53,847 bases of DNA from Clostridia bacterium (GCA_017555765.1 JAFZFT010000067.1:1-53847); one strand, 5' to 3'. Shown: positions 8,620-17,052, counted from the first letter of the stretch. Numbers and translations: made by a program. Notes: generated from the sequence alone by a model not told the origin.

Positions 8620-9420
8620 TTAAATTTCTATAGAAAAAAGCCTTATTGCGTTTTCAAAAAGGATTTTCTTTTCCTCATCAGAATTAAGCCTCATTGCATA
8701 GAATGCTTCAAGCTCCTTTTTATGACTCCACATAGGAAAATCCGTACCGAAAAGTACTCTGTCAGCACCATAGGCTCTCACAAGCTCTCTTGCTTCGTCT
8801 GCACTGAGCCAATCAAAGCTCGATGAACAGTCAACATAAAAGTTTTTATACTTGCTGAGCTTTTCAGCTGCTTCCTTCCAGCAGGACCAACCACCGAAGT
8901 GAGCACCGACAACTATAAGCTCTGGGTACTTTTCAAGAATCGGCACCATATTATCAGGGTTAGAAAATTCGTATCTGCTGTCCCCCGTGTGAAGATATAC
9001 GGGAAGCTTACCCTGACAAAGAGAATATATCTTATGACACTTCTCATCGTCAATTCTGAATTTCTGAAAATCGGGATGCATTTTGACGCCCTTGAGACCA
9101 AGAGAGATAATCTGCTCAATATCAGCCTCAATATTATCAGAATCAGGATGAAGAGTACCAAGACCCGTCATTAATCCACCACTTGAAGATACGGTATCGG
9201 CAATAAATCCGTTTATAGACTGCACCTGAGCGGGTGTCGTTGCAACGGAAAAAATTATATAGTGCTTTATACCCACAGCGGAGCCCTGCTCAACAAGTGT
9301 AGAAGTCTTGCCGTCATAAAACATCGGAAGGTCATAAAATCCGCCTATGCTTTCAACGGCCTTTTCAGCTATTTTATCAGGATAAACATGACAGTGACAG
9401 TCAACTATAGGGTAATTCAT
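8620..9420 (-). CDS. Amidohydrolase family 2 metal-dependent hydrolase/decarboxylase
   Basis: About 266 residues from ATG 9420 (MNYPIVDCHCHVYP). Metal ligands of the amidohydrolase barrel are visible: HCH at 9-11, Lys/His in GVKMHPD, His in YLHTGD, His in VGAHFGG and Asp in FGTDFPM. The family (COG2159) includes decarboxylases and hydrolases of carboxylic acids. The reading frame is open to a TTG at 9468, but that codon sits in an intergenic hairpin and lacks a good ribosome binding site. It is the third gene of the Leu T-box unit, 62 bp after the TIM-barrel/acyl-CoA synthetase. Its substrate is unknown; a link to branched acid metabolism is inferred from context only. Confidence 0.82.
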   Translation of the reverse strand: MNYPIVDCHCHVYPDKIAEKAVESIGGFYDLPMFYDGKTSTLVEQGSAVGIKHYIIFSVATTPAQVQSINGFIADTVSSSGGLMTGLGTLHPDSDNIEADIEQIISLGLKGVKMHPDFQKFRIDDEKCHKIYSLCQGKLPVYLHTGDSRYEFSNPDNMVPILEKYPELIVVGAHFGGWSCWKEAAEKLSKYKNFYVDCSSSFDWLSADEARELVRAYGADRVLFGTDFPMWSHKKELEAFYAMRLNSDEEKKILFENAIRLFSIEI

Positions 9421-9441
9421 TTTATCACTCTTTTCAAAGCA

Positions 9442-9464
9442 AAGTGCTCCGACTAGCGAAGCAC
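9442..9464 (-). other. Intercistronic hairpin before the amidohydrolase
   Basis: Inverted repeat AGTGCTTCG / CGGAGCACT with a 5-nt loop, between two genes of one operon. The T-rich stretch after it is weak (TTTGCTTTG). It may be a partial terminator or a processing/stability element that sets a different level for the last gene. Confidence 0.5.
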
Positions 9465-9482
9465 TCAACTGTTTAAATTTGA

Positions 9483-12002
9483 TTATGCGGTTTCAACTGC
9501 ATTTGCCTTCTGAAGGCCGTATCTTTCGATAGCCTGCTCACGCATCTTGTACTTAAGAATCTTACCTGCGGCATTCATCGGGAAGGCATCAACAAAGTCA
9601 ACATATCTGGGCACCTTGTGCTTTGCCATATGATCACGGACAAACTGTTTCATTTCTTCAACGGTCATTGTCTCTCCATCCTTAAGGATAATGCAAGCTG
9701 CAATTTCTTCACCGTACTGTTCATCGGGTACACCGATAACCTGAACGTCACTTACCTTGGGGTGTGTGTAGATAAACTCTTCGATTTCCTTGGGGTAAAT
9801 ATTTTCACCGCCACGGATAATCATATCCTTAAGACGTCCTGTAATTTTGTAGTTACCATCCTCGGTCTTGCATGCAAGGTCACCTGTATGAAGCCAGCCG
9901 TCCTTATCAATAGCTGAAGATGTAGCCTTGGGCATCTTGTAGTAGCCCTTCATAATATTGTAGCCTCTTGCTACGAATTCACCGATCTGTCCTACGGGAA
10001 GGTCTTCGCCTGTTTCAGGGTCAACAATCTTACATTCTATTTCGGGAAGCGCACGACCAACTGTGCTTACTCGTACCTCGATTGAGTCGTCGGTTGAGCT
10101 CATTGTACAGCCGGGAGATGCCTCGGTCTGACCGTAAACGATGGTGATTTCCTTCATATTCATCTTATCGACAACGTCTTTCATTGTAGCAATAGGACAA
10201 GGTGAGCCCGCCATAATACCTGTTCTCATATGTGAGAAATCGGTCTTTTCAAAGTCGGGATGCTCAAGCATAGCAATGAACATTGTGGGAACGCCGTGGA
10301 AAGCTGTAATCTTTTCCTGATTGATACAAGCAAGTGAGGGCTTCGGTGTAAAGTAAGGAAGCGGGTAAAGTGTAACACCGTGAGTCATTGAAGCAGTCAT
10401 TGCAAGAACCATGCCGAAGCAATGGAACATAGGAACCTGAATCATCATACGGTCCTCGGTTGAAAGATCCATTCTGTCACCGATGCACTTACCGTTATTT
10501 ACAACGTTGTAGTGAGTGAGCATAACACCCTTAGGGAAGCCTGTTGTACCTGAAGTGTACTGCATATTACATACATCGTTAGGATCAACACTTGCAGCAA
10601 TTCTGTAAACCTCTTCAACAGGTACGTTTTCAGCTCTTTCAATTGCTTCTTCCCATGTAAGACAGCCCTTTTTCTTAAAGCCTACAGTAATAACATTTCT
10701 GAGGAAGGGAAGTCTGCGGCAGTGGAGAGGATCACCGGGCTTTGTGTTTTCAAGCTCGGGACAAAGCTCACTGATAATATTTGAATAGTGTGAATCACGG
10801 TACTCCTCAACAAGAATAAGAGTATGTGTATCTGACTGCTTGAGAAGGTACTCGATTTCATGAATCTTATATGCAGTATTAACAGTTACAAGTACTGCAC
10901 CGATTTTTGTTGCAGCCCAGAATGCGATATACCACTGAGGAATATTTGTAGCCCATACAGCAACGTGAGAGCCGGGTTTGACACCCATAGCAAGGAATGC
11001 ACGGCAGCATTCATCAACATCATCACGGAACTCTGAGTATGTTCTTGTGTAATCAAGAGTTGTATACTTAAAAGCTAACTGATCGGGGAATTCCTCAACC
11101 ATCTTATCAAGTACCTGAGAGAATGTCTTTTCGATAAGAGCTTCCTTCTTCCAGACATACTTACCTGTGCCTCTGTTGTTGAGATAAAGGTGGCTCTTCT
11201 TTCTTGAGGGAGCCTGGAACTTCTGCATATACTGAACAAAGTGTGCAAAGATAACATCAATTTCAGTAAGGTCGGGCATCCAGTCAGGATTCCATTCAAG
11301 TGAAATGAAGCCGTTATAGTTAACTGATGAAAGTGCATTGATAACGATATCAACAGGCACCTCACCCTCACCGATAAGACGGTATTCATTCTCATCGTTT
11401 ACCTCTGCGGCATCCTTGAGGTGTACGTGTCTGATATAAGCACCGAGGTTTGTAATTGTTACCTCTGTATCCTCTTTTTCTTCGCAATAGGTGTGATATA
11501 CGTCCCATAATGCAGCAAGAGAATCACAAGCGAACTCCATAAGGATATCACGAAGCTTAAGGGTGTTGGAGAACATACCTACTGTTTCGATAAGTACAGT
11601 TACCTTCTTTTCAGCAGCGTAGTCAACAACCTGAGAAAGACAAGCTATAACATTATCTCTTGCGTTTTCGCTCTTACCTGAAGCATAAACTCTTACGAAG
11701 GGTACCTTTATACCCGAAGCAAAGTCAATGCACTTTTTAATGTACTGTGCATTTTCATCCATGGCCGCTGAAGAAATATCAGTACTGATATCAACACAAG
11801 GTACGCAAACACCTGAATCATTGAGTTTACGCATTGTTGCGGCTGAATTATATTTGTGGAAGGGGCCGTTTTTATCTGAAAGATCACTTTCAAGCACATT
11901 GTGAAGTTCAATGCCCTTAAAGCCGATTTCTGTTGCGAGATCTGTGAAATCCTGCCATGAATAGTCCTTCCATCCGTTTATTGAAAAAGAAAGCTTTAAC
12001 AT
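9483..12002 (-). CDS. TIM-barrel (sugar isomerase-like)/acyl-CoA synthetase fusion
   Basis: 839 residues. Residues 1-260 are a xylose-isomerase-like/AP-endonuclease-2 TIM barrel that keeps likely metal ligands: E139 (LIETVG), D167 (LWDVYHTY), H192/H194 (RHVHLKD) and E236 (SLEWNPD). Residues about 285-839 are a FadD-like acyl-CoA synthetase with YTSGTTGFPKG (GTT from 485), VYGQTE, LHTGDL, RLKDMIIRGGENIYP and the catalytic lysine in AAGKILKYK (about 814). GAGGAGG 8 nt upstream gives a clear start, 3 bp after the LeuA-like gene. As second gene of a Leu T-box unit it is a candidate isovalerate:CoA ligase. What the barrel does is unknown. No internal start or frame change is seen, so the fusion appears real. 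Confidence 0.85.
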   Translation of the reverse strand: MLKLSFSINGWKDYSWQDFTDLATEIGFKGIELHNVLESDLSDKNGPFHKYNSAATMRKLNDSGVCVPCVDISTDISSAAMDENAQYIKKCIDFASGIKVPFVRVYASGKSENARDNVIACLSQVVDYAAEKKVTVLIETVGMFSNTLKLRDILMEFACDSLAALWDVYHTYCEEKEDTEVTITNLGAYIRHVHLKDAAEVNDENEYRLIGEGEVPVDIVINALSSVNYNGFISLEWNPDWMPDLTEIDVIFAHFVQYMQKFQAPSRKKSHLYLNNRGTGKYVWKKEALIEKTFSQVLDKMVEEFPDQLAFKYTTLDYTRTYSEFRDDVDECCRAFLAMGVKPGSHVAVWATNIPQWYIAFWAATKIGAVLVTVNTAYKIHEIEYLLKQSDTHTLILVEEYRDSHYSNIISELCPELENTKPGDPLHCRRLPFLRNVITVGFKKKGCLTWEEAIERAENVPVEEVYRIAASVDPNDVCNMQYTSGTTGFPKGVMLTHYNVVNNGKCIGDRMDLSTEDRMMIQVPMFHCFGMVLAMTASMTHGVTLYPLPYFTPKPSLACINQEKITAFHGVPTMFIAMLEHPDFEKTDFSHMRTGIMAGSPCPIATMKDVVDKMNMKEITIVYGQTEASPGCTMSSTDDSIEVRVSTVGRALPEIECKIVDPETGEDLPVGQIGEFVARGYNIMKGYYKMPKATSSAIDKDGWLHTGDLACKTEDGNYKITGRLKDMIIRGGENIYPKEIEEFIYTHPKVSDVQVIGVPDEQYGEEIAACIILKDGETMTVEEMKQFVRDHMAKHKVPRYVDFVDAFPMNAAGKILKYKMREQAIERYGLQKANAVETA

Positions 12003-12005
12003 CGA

Positions 12006-13418
12006 TTATGCCTCCTCGTAAACAATTTTGTTGAGAGCATTGAGATATGCTCTGATGCTTGCACCAATGATGTCGGTTGAAATACCCTTACCTGAGTAAA
12101 GCTTACCGTCATTGCGAAGCTTAACAAGCGCTGAGCCCATTGCTTCCTGACCCTCAGTAACTGACTGAATCTGGAAATCGTCAAGTTCATAGTGATGACC
12201 TACTATCTGCTCAATAGCAAGGAATGCGGCATCGATAGGACCGTCACCACCTGCAAGACCGCTGATTTTTTCACCGTTCTTTGTCATTGTTATATTTGCA
12301 GTTGCGGGAATAATATTACCGCTGTTGATAACATATGAATCAAGGAAATATGTTGTGGGTACCTGAAGGGCGGCTGAAGCAATAATAGCATCAAGCTCCT
12401 TTGCACCTACAGCCTTTTTGCGGCTGATTCTCTTGAATTCATCGTAAACCTTTGTGATATCCTCCTGAGAAAGGTCATATCCGAGGTTTTTAACTGCCTT
12501 TGTCACTTCGCTGATATCGTCGTGCTCATTGAGTACGAAATCATCGTTGAGAGCACCGAAAGCAGAATCGAAAGGTGTATTCTTTGCTCTTTTTGCATTT
12601 GCAATCCACTCAATCTGCTTTGAGATTCTGTGGAATTCTGTCATTTTGATACACGACTCAAGACCAAGCTCATCGCTGTGAGCCTTCACTGCCTGAGAAA
12701 CAGGTTCAAGTGAAGCAGCCTCTGTACCTGCTATAGACGTAACCTTGATTTCTCTTACGCCCGCCTTCACTGCTGAAATACTGCAAGCTGCTGCCATTGA
12801 CATCTTGTCGCTGCACTGAATACCTACGCATACATTTTCAAGTGCAGGTACATTTGCGTAAACATCATCAACGAAGGTTGTGATTTCGTCTGCAAGCATT
12901 GTTTCTGCAGTATCACAGAGTGTTACTGTTGTTGCACCTGCTTCAACAGCTGCCTCAATTGCAGTATAAAGGAAGTCTGCTTCGCTTCTGGTAGCATCGT
13001 CAGCAACAAATTCAACATCAGCGCAAAGTGACTTTGCCTTTGAAACAAGCTCCTTGATCATTTCAAGCACAACAGGAGGCTTTTTCTTGCAGATATATTC
13101 CATCTGCACAGTTGATGTGGGAACAACAATCTGAATTCTTGCCTTATGAGCACCCTTAAGTGCTTCGGCAACCCTTTCAACATCCTGCTCCTCAAGGTTT
13201 ACAGGTACTGCAAGAATGCTGTTTCTGATGCAAGATGATATTGATTTAATAAGAAGTACATCTGTCTTCTCTTTTACTATTGCAGGGAGCTCAATTACAG
13301 AAACGTTAACCTTGTCAAGTAGCTTTGCAATTTCAATCTTCTCTCTAAAGGAAAGCACATATTCACTTTTTTTAGCTGCCTGCTTCAATGTAATGTCTGC
13401 GATTGATAATTTTTCCAT
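12006..13418 (-). CDS. 2-isopropylmalate-synthase-like protein lacking catalytic residues
   Basis: About 470 residues from ATG 13418, which has AGGAG 8 nt upstream; the frame stays open to 13451 but without a site. The order follows LeuA: DRE-TIM-like barrel (1-280), linker, and a C-terminal allosteric LeuA dimer domain (about 350-470, with SDYVINSG-like strand and EGQEAMGSA). The LRDGEQ motif of active enzymes is LKQAAKK here, and the metal-binding HTHDD is QCSDK, so the base-binding Arg, the metal Asp and both metal His are gone, although VEFVADDATRS and CDTAET survive. I infer no condensing activity. A leucine-sensing or structural role is possible. It is the first gene after a Leu T-box. 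Confidence 0.85.
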   Translation of the reverse strand: MEKLSIADITLKQAAKKSEYVLSFREKIEIAKLLDKVNVSVIELPAIVKEKTDVLLIKSISSCIRNSILAVPVNLEEQDVERVAEALKGAHKARIQIVVPTSTVQMEYICKKKPPVVLEMIKELVSKAKSLCADVEFVADDATRSEADFLYTAIEAAVEAGATTVTLCDTAETMLADEITTFVDDVYANVPALENVCVGIQCSDKMSMAAACSISAVKAGVREIKVTSIAGTEAASLEPVSQAVKAHSDELGLESCIKMTEFHRISKQIEWIANAKRAKNTPFDSAFGALNDDFVLNEHDDISEVTKAVKNLGYDLSQEDITKVYDEFKRISRKKAVGAKELDAIIASAALQVPTTYFLDSYVINSGNIIPATANITMTKNGEKISGLAGGDGPIDAAFLAIEQIVGHHYELDDFQIQSVTEGQEAMGSALVKLRNDGKLYSGKGISTDIIGASIRAYLNALNKIVYEEA

Positions 13419-13464
13419 TTTAAAAACTCCTTTTAAAATATAGTATATCACTTGGCCCTAACAA

Positions 13465-13745
13465 ATAAAAAAAATCCTTGAAATTACAAAAGTAACTTCA
13501 AGGACGAATAACAATCCGCGGTACCACCTTGTTTACTGCTTTATACAGTCACCTTTCAAGACTCTGACAAGCCTTTAGCCATGATAACGGGGCATCCGTG
13601 ACTACCTACACAACCCTTAGGCCTTCAGCAATCCTGCTCGGAAATGAGACTGAATAATCACCGTGTATCGGTTCGCACCTGACACCGACTCTCTGAAACT
13701 TAACGAATGAAAATTCATAATTTCGTCAACGCATTTGTGATATTG
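13465..13745 (-). promoter_or_regulatory. T-box leader, specifier CUC (Leu)
   Basis: On the minus strand the core GGTGGTACCGCGGA (13515-13528) precedes a strong terminator, stem TCCTTGAAGTTAC / GTAATTTCAAGGA (13475-13504) with eight Ts. The AGAGAG element of stem I is at 13685-13695. The 3' side of stem I reads GTCTCATTTCCGAGC, placing CTC (13646-13648) at the specifier position, aligned with ATC in the Ile T-box. A Leu specifier fits the LeuA-like gene that follows. Confidence 0.95.
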
Positions 13746-13751
13746 GAAAGC

Positions 13752-13780
13752 ATTTTATCACAAAGAATCGGAAATGTCAA
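13752..13780 (-). promoter_or_regulatory. Promoter of the Leu T-box operon
   Basis: Minus strand TTGACA (13775-13780), 17-bp spacer, TAAAAT (13752-13757). Confidence 0.87.
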
Positions 13781-13807
13781 CACTTTTATGCTTTAAAATC
13801 GGAAATT

Positions 13808-14440
13808 TTATTTTGTACCGAAAATTCTGTCACCGGCATCACCGAGACCCGGTACGATATAACCCTTTTCATTGAGCTTTTCATCAAGAGCAGCACAGAA
13901 AACATGCACATCAGGATGAGCCTTCGTGAATGCCTCAACTCCCTCGGGAGCTGCAATTATGCAAAGGAAACGGATAGAACGGGGACCCCTGAGCTTAATC
14001 TGTGAAACAGCATCAATAGCAGAACCGCCCGTTGCAAGCATCGGGTCAACAACGAATACGTCTCTTTCATTGATATCCTTGGGTAATTTGCAATAATATT
14101 CAACAGGCTGGAGTGTTTCTTCGTCTCTGTAAAGACCGATGTGACCGATACGGCTTGAGGGCACGAGATTGGTAATTCCATCAACCATACCGAGACCTGC
14201 ACGGAGAATAGGTACAACAGCAAGCTTCTTACCTGAAATCTGCTTTACGGTTGCTTTGCAGAGAGGGGTTTCGATTTCAACCTCTTTGAGAGGAAGATCG
14301 CGTGTTGCATCATAGCACATAAGAGTTGCAATTTCTGAAATAAGAGCTCTGAAATCCTTTGAACTTGTGCTCTTATCTCTGAGAATTGAAAGCTTATGCT
14401 GAATAAGAGGGTGGTCAAAAACTGTTACATTGTTATACAT
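13808..14440 (-). CDS. upp: Uracil phosphoribosyltransferase
   Basis: 210 residues, the standard length. It converts uracil and PRPP to UMP in pyrimidine salvage. The PRPP-binding loop is [14 protein letters not shown]. The uracil-binding C-terminal segment is [16 protein letters not shown]. The N-terminal [16 protein letters not shown] is typical. It lies 33 bp after rnhA with no terminator between them, so the two may be co-transcribed. Confidence 0.97.
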   Translation of the reverse strand: MYNNVTVFDHPLIQHKLSILRDKSTSSKDFRALISEIATLMCYDATRDLPLKEVEIETPLCKATVKQISGKKLAVVPILRAGLGMVDGITNLVPSSRIGHIGLYRDEETLQPVEYYCKLPKDINERDVFVVDPMLATGGSAIDAVSQIKLRGPRSIRFLCIIAAPEGVEAFTKAHPDVHVFCAALDEKLNEKGYIVPGLGDAGDRIFGTK

Positions 14441-14473
14441 ATCTTTCGTCCTTTCTTTATTTTACCATTAATT

Positions 14474-14914
14474 TTATTCGCTGAATTTTTTGCTTTCGCT
14501 AACTGCCATTTCATCGCATCTTTCATTTTCAGGATGTCCTGCATGGCCTTTTATCCATTCGAAGGTGACACTATGCTTTTCTGTAAGAGAGAGTAGCTCT
14601 TCCCAGAGTTCAGGATTGAGTGCAGGCTTCTTATCCTTTTTTCGCCAATTGTTCGCCTTCCATGACTTCGCCCAACCAAGGGTAATTCCGTTTGAAACGT
14701 ACTGCGAATCGGTAACGATTTTCACCTCGCAAGGTTCCTTGAGAGCTTTGAGACCTTCTATCACCGCCGTAAGCTCCATACGGTTGTTGGTAGTGTGAGC
14801 TTCACCGCCGCAAAGCTCCTTGCGTACGCCTTTATAATCAAGTATTGTTCCCCAACCGCCGGCACCGGGATTCCCCGAGCAGGCTCCGTCGGTATACATC
14901 GTTATGCTTTTCAT
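14474..14914 (-). CDS. rnhA: Ribonuclease HI
   Basis: About 146 residues from ATG 14914, with AGGAGT upstream. It removes RNA from RNA-DNA hybrids. The DEDD active site is visible: Asp in MYTDGACSGNPG, Glu in NNRMELTAV, Asp in VTDSQYV and the late Asp in ERCDEMA; the WIKGHAGHPENE loop carries the conserved His. The frame is open 18 codons further upstream, but those overlap the promoter. Confidence 0.97.
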   Translation of the reverse strand: MKSITMYTDGACSGNPGAGGWGTILDYKGVRKELCGGEAHTTNNRMELTAVIEGLKALKEPCEVKIVTDSQYVSNGITLGWAKSWKANNWRKKDKKPALNPELWEELLSLTEKHSVTFEWIKGHAGHPENERCDEMAVSESKKFSE

Positions 14915-14939
14915 TTTATAACTCCTGTCCGTTTTGTTT

Positions 14940-14968
14940 ATTTTACCACAAACTGTAGCTTCTTTCAA
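14940..14968 (-). promoter_or_regulatory. Promoter of rnhA (and probably upp)
   Basis: Minus strand TTGAAA (14963-14968), 17-bp spacer, TAAAAT (14940-14945). Confidence 0.75.
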
Positions 14969-14987
14969 GATGAAGACATATAATTTT

Positions 14988-15022
14988 ACAACAAAAATCT
15001 GTCGGAGATCATCCGACAGATT
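14988..15022 (-). terminator. Terminator after trxA
   Basis: Stem AATCTGTCGGA / TCCGACAGATT (14996-15022) with TTTTTG tail on the minus strand, 12 bp after the trxA stop. Confidence 0.85.
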
Positions 15023-15034
15023 AAAGTTATCGCA

Positions 15035-15355
15035 TTATTTGTTATTGGAAATAAACTCAGTGATTTCCTCTTTTGTGTGAAGACCAACAAGACGGTCTGC
15101 TTCCTTTCCATCTTTGAAAAGTACAACACAGGGAATTGACATAATACCCATCATCATTGCGATATCCCCTGCCTCGTCACAGTCAAGCTTACATACCTTT
15201 ACCTCACCGTCAAGCTCATCGGCGAGCTCTTCAATTACAGGAGCAAGCATTCTGCAAGGATTGCACCATGGAGCCCAGAAGTCAACAAGGACAAGACCCT
15301 TTTCAGCAGTTACTCCTGCAGCAAAATTTTCACTTGTAAGTTCAATATAAGACAT
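15035..15355 (-). CDS. trxA: Thioredoxin with CNPC active site
   Basis: 106 residues, full thioredoxin length and fold, with cis-Pro segment SIPCVVLFKDG. The active site is WAPWCNPCRM, not the usual WCGPC. The Gly-to-Asn change is expected to alter redox potential somewhat; the two cysteines needed for disulfide exchange are present. An extra Cys precedes the cis-Pro-following strand. AGGAGG lies 9 nt upstream of the start. It is 32 bp downstream of the secreted hydrolase gene and upstream of a clear terminator. Confidence 0.93.
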   Translation of the reverse strand: MSYIELTSENFAAGVTAEKGLVLVDFWAPWCNPCRMLAPVIEELADELDGEVKVCKLDCDEAGDIAMMMGIMSIPCVVLFKDGKEADRLVGLHTKEEITEFISNNK

Positions 15356-15387
15356 AAAATTTCCTCCTGAAAGTTACTGTACACTCA

Positions 15388-16929
15388 TCAACCTATAATT
15401 CCGAAAAATGACTTGAAGAAAAGGACAATTTTCTGAAATGCAGCTACAAGCCTTTCTATAAAGTTGCTGTTTTCATTTCCAGTAGAGCCGGTTGACTCTC
15501 CCTTAGTTACCGGTGTAAGCTTATTGTTTGCTTTGTCGTAATCAAGGAACTGCGGATAATTTGAATCATCCCAGATTGTAAACTGCTCTTTACTTCCAAG
15601 AATTGCATATATAAGCTTATTTATAGCCGTATTGAAATCCTCGTGAACCGAGTTTTTGATAAACCAGGTATTATCCGGAAGTACGCATGTTGATGCATCA
15701 ATTATGTTGTCCTTTGATACGTACTTAGTAGCACCCGTACCCTTGATACTATTGAGATATGCTCTGCTGAGTACCTCACCCATATTTGCAGATGTAGCAC
15801 CGAAAGAAAGCTTATCAAGCTCGATTGTACCATCTGCCTGAGCGTCACTGTTTTCGAAAATGGGAGGCAGAGCGACATTGTACTTTGCTACTACTGCCAC
15901 CTTAAGACCTTCATCCTGAAGACGGCGGAGTGTAACATCGAAGTCATTCATTACATTATAATGATAATTATCAATTTTTTCAATGAGACCTGAATACTCA
16001 GCTTTCTTGTCACCGAACACAAAATTCTTGGCTCTTTCGAAATGCTCGTCGTCAACCATACTCCAATATGAAGGCATTGTTGCGTAGGAAGCAATGAGAA
16101 GATCAGGTATAAGCTGATTTGCTATCTGCTTGTAAACAGACTCTGCAAGATCGGTACCTGTCTGAAGAAGGCTGAGAGAATGTGTAACAGAAACAACTGA
16201 ATTTATAAGACCTGAAAGGTCGCTGTCATCTGTGAGATTGGTGTTGACGTAATTGTTTATAGTATCAGGATCAAACTTGAAGGTTCCGCTGAAGGTACCG
16301 CTACAGACAACTGTTCCCATAGTGGAAGGTACATAAAGAACACAGGCATCTACCTTATCCGCGCCGTATCTGGTAAGATAAGCAGCAACATAATTTCCGC
16401 CAAGGCAACGGCCGACAAGCTGAACCTTTCTCTTACCTGTTGCTTTAAGAACAGCATCAATGTATTCATCCATACTTTCGGCTACTTCCCAAGGATCAAG
16501 TCTTGAATCGTAGTTGAAAATATAATCACTGAGCACAAAGTTTGAGGTCTTTTTCTTCGGAGCAGAACTTGGAATAATATAGCTACCATCGGTTGCTTCT
16601 CCGTTTTTATCAAGAGTTACCTCTTTATAGATACTTTTGATTACCTTTGTAAGCTTGTTGCAGTAAATGCTCCAGTCATTAGCAAGAATACTGTTCGCAA
16701 AAGCTTTGAGAAGAGTTTCCGACTGAGCCATAATCTGATCCTCAGGCTCAATTTCAAAGGGCATTATCATTGTTCCGTCAGCAGAATAAACCTCACGACC
16801 TGCACCCTTAACATAAACTATAGGCAAATCAACCTCGGCTGTTTTAACCGCAAAAGCAGGCATAACCACAGAAAAAGCCATAATAATTACAAGCACAACC
16901 GAAAGAAGTGTTTTGAATTTTCCAGACAT
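15388..16929 (-). CDS. Secreted alpha/beta hydrolase with Cys nucleophile elbow
   Basis: About 513 residues. The start at ATG 16929 has GGAGGT 7 nt upstream; an ATG five codons earlier lies inside that site. The N-terminus is a Sec signal peptide (basic KFK, hydrophobic LLSVVLVIIMAFSVV, PAFA cleavage region). The nucleophile elbow is LVGRCLGGN near residue 190, with Cys where lipases have Ser, as in the GxCxGG box of polyhydroxyalkanoate synthases. A His in NSVHEDF near residue 435 may complete the triad. A short hydrophobic amphipathic tail (VAAFQKIVLFFKSFFGIIG) ends the protein and may hold it at the membrane. I cannot name the substrate; esterase/thioesterase or acyltransferase are both possible. 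Confidence 0.8.
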   Translation of the reverse strand: MSGKFKTLLSVVLVIIMAFSVVMPAFAVKTAEVDLPIVYVKGAGREVYSADGTMIMPFEIEPEDQIMAQSETLLKAFANSILANDWSIYCNKLTKVIKSIYKEVTLDKNGEATDGSYIIPSSAPKKKTSNFVLSDYIFNYDSRLDPWEVAESMDEYIDAVLKATGKRKVQLVGRCLGGNYVAAYLTRYGADKVDACVLYVPSTMGTVVCSGTFSGTFKFDPDTINNYVNTNLTDDSDLSGLINSVVSVTHSLSLLQTGTDLAESVYKQIANQLIPDLLIASYATMPSYWSMVDDEHFERAKNFVFGDKKAEYSGLIEKIDNYHYNVMNDFDVTLRRLQDEGLKVAVVAKYNVALPPIFENSDAQADGTIELDKLSFGATSANMGEVLSRAYLNSIKGTGATKYVSKDNIIDASTCVLPDNTWFIKNSVHEDFNTAINKLIYAILGSKEQFTIWDDSNYPQFLDYDKANNKLTPVTKGESTGSTGNENSNFIERLVAAFQKIVLFFKSFFGIIG

Positions 16930-16982
16930 ATCTTTTACCTCCATTCAAAAAACTCGGTTTTTAGTTCCAAATTTCCATTTAT

Positions 16983-17011
16983 ATATTACCACAATATTTA
17001 TTACCAATCAA
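16983..17011 (-). promoter_or_regulatory. Promoter of the secreted hydrolase-trxA unit
   Basis: Minus strand TTGATT (17006-17011), 17-bp spacer, TAATAT (16983-16988). Confidence 0.65.
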
Positions 17012-17052
17012 GTAAACGGAGTAATTTTTACATTTTTTTCAAGATTAAACGA

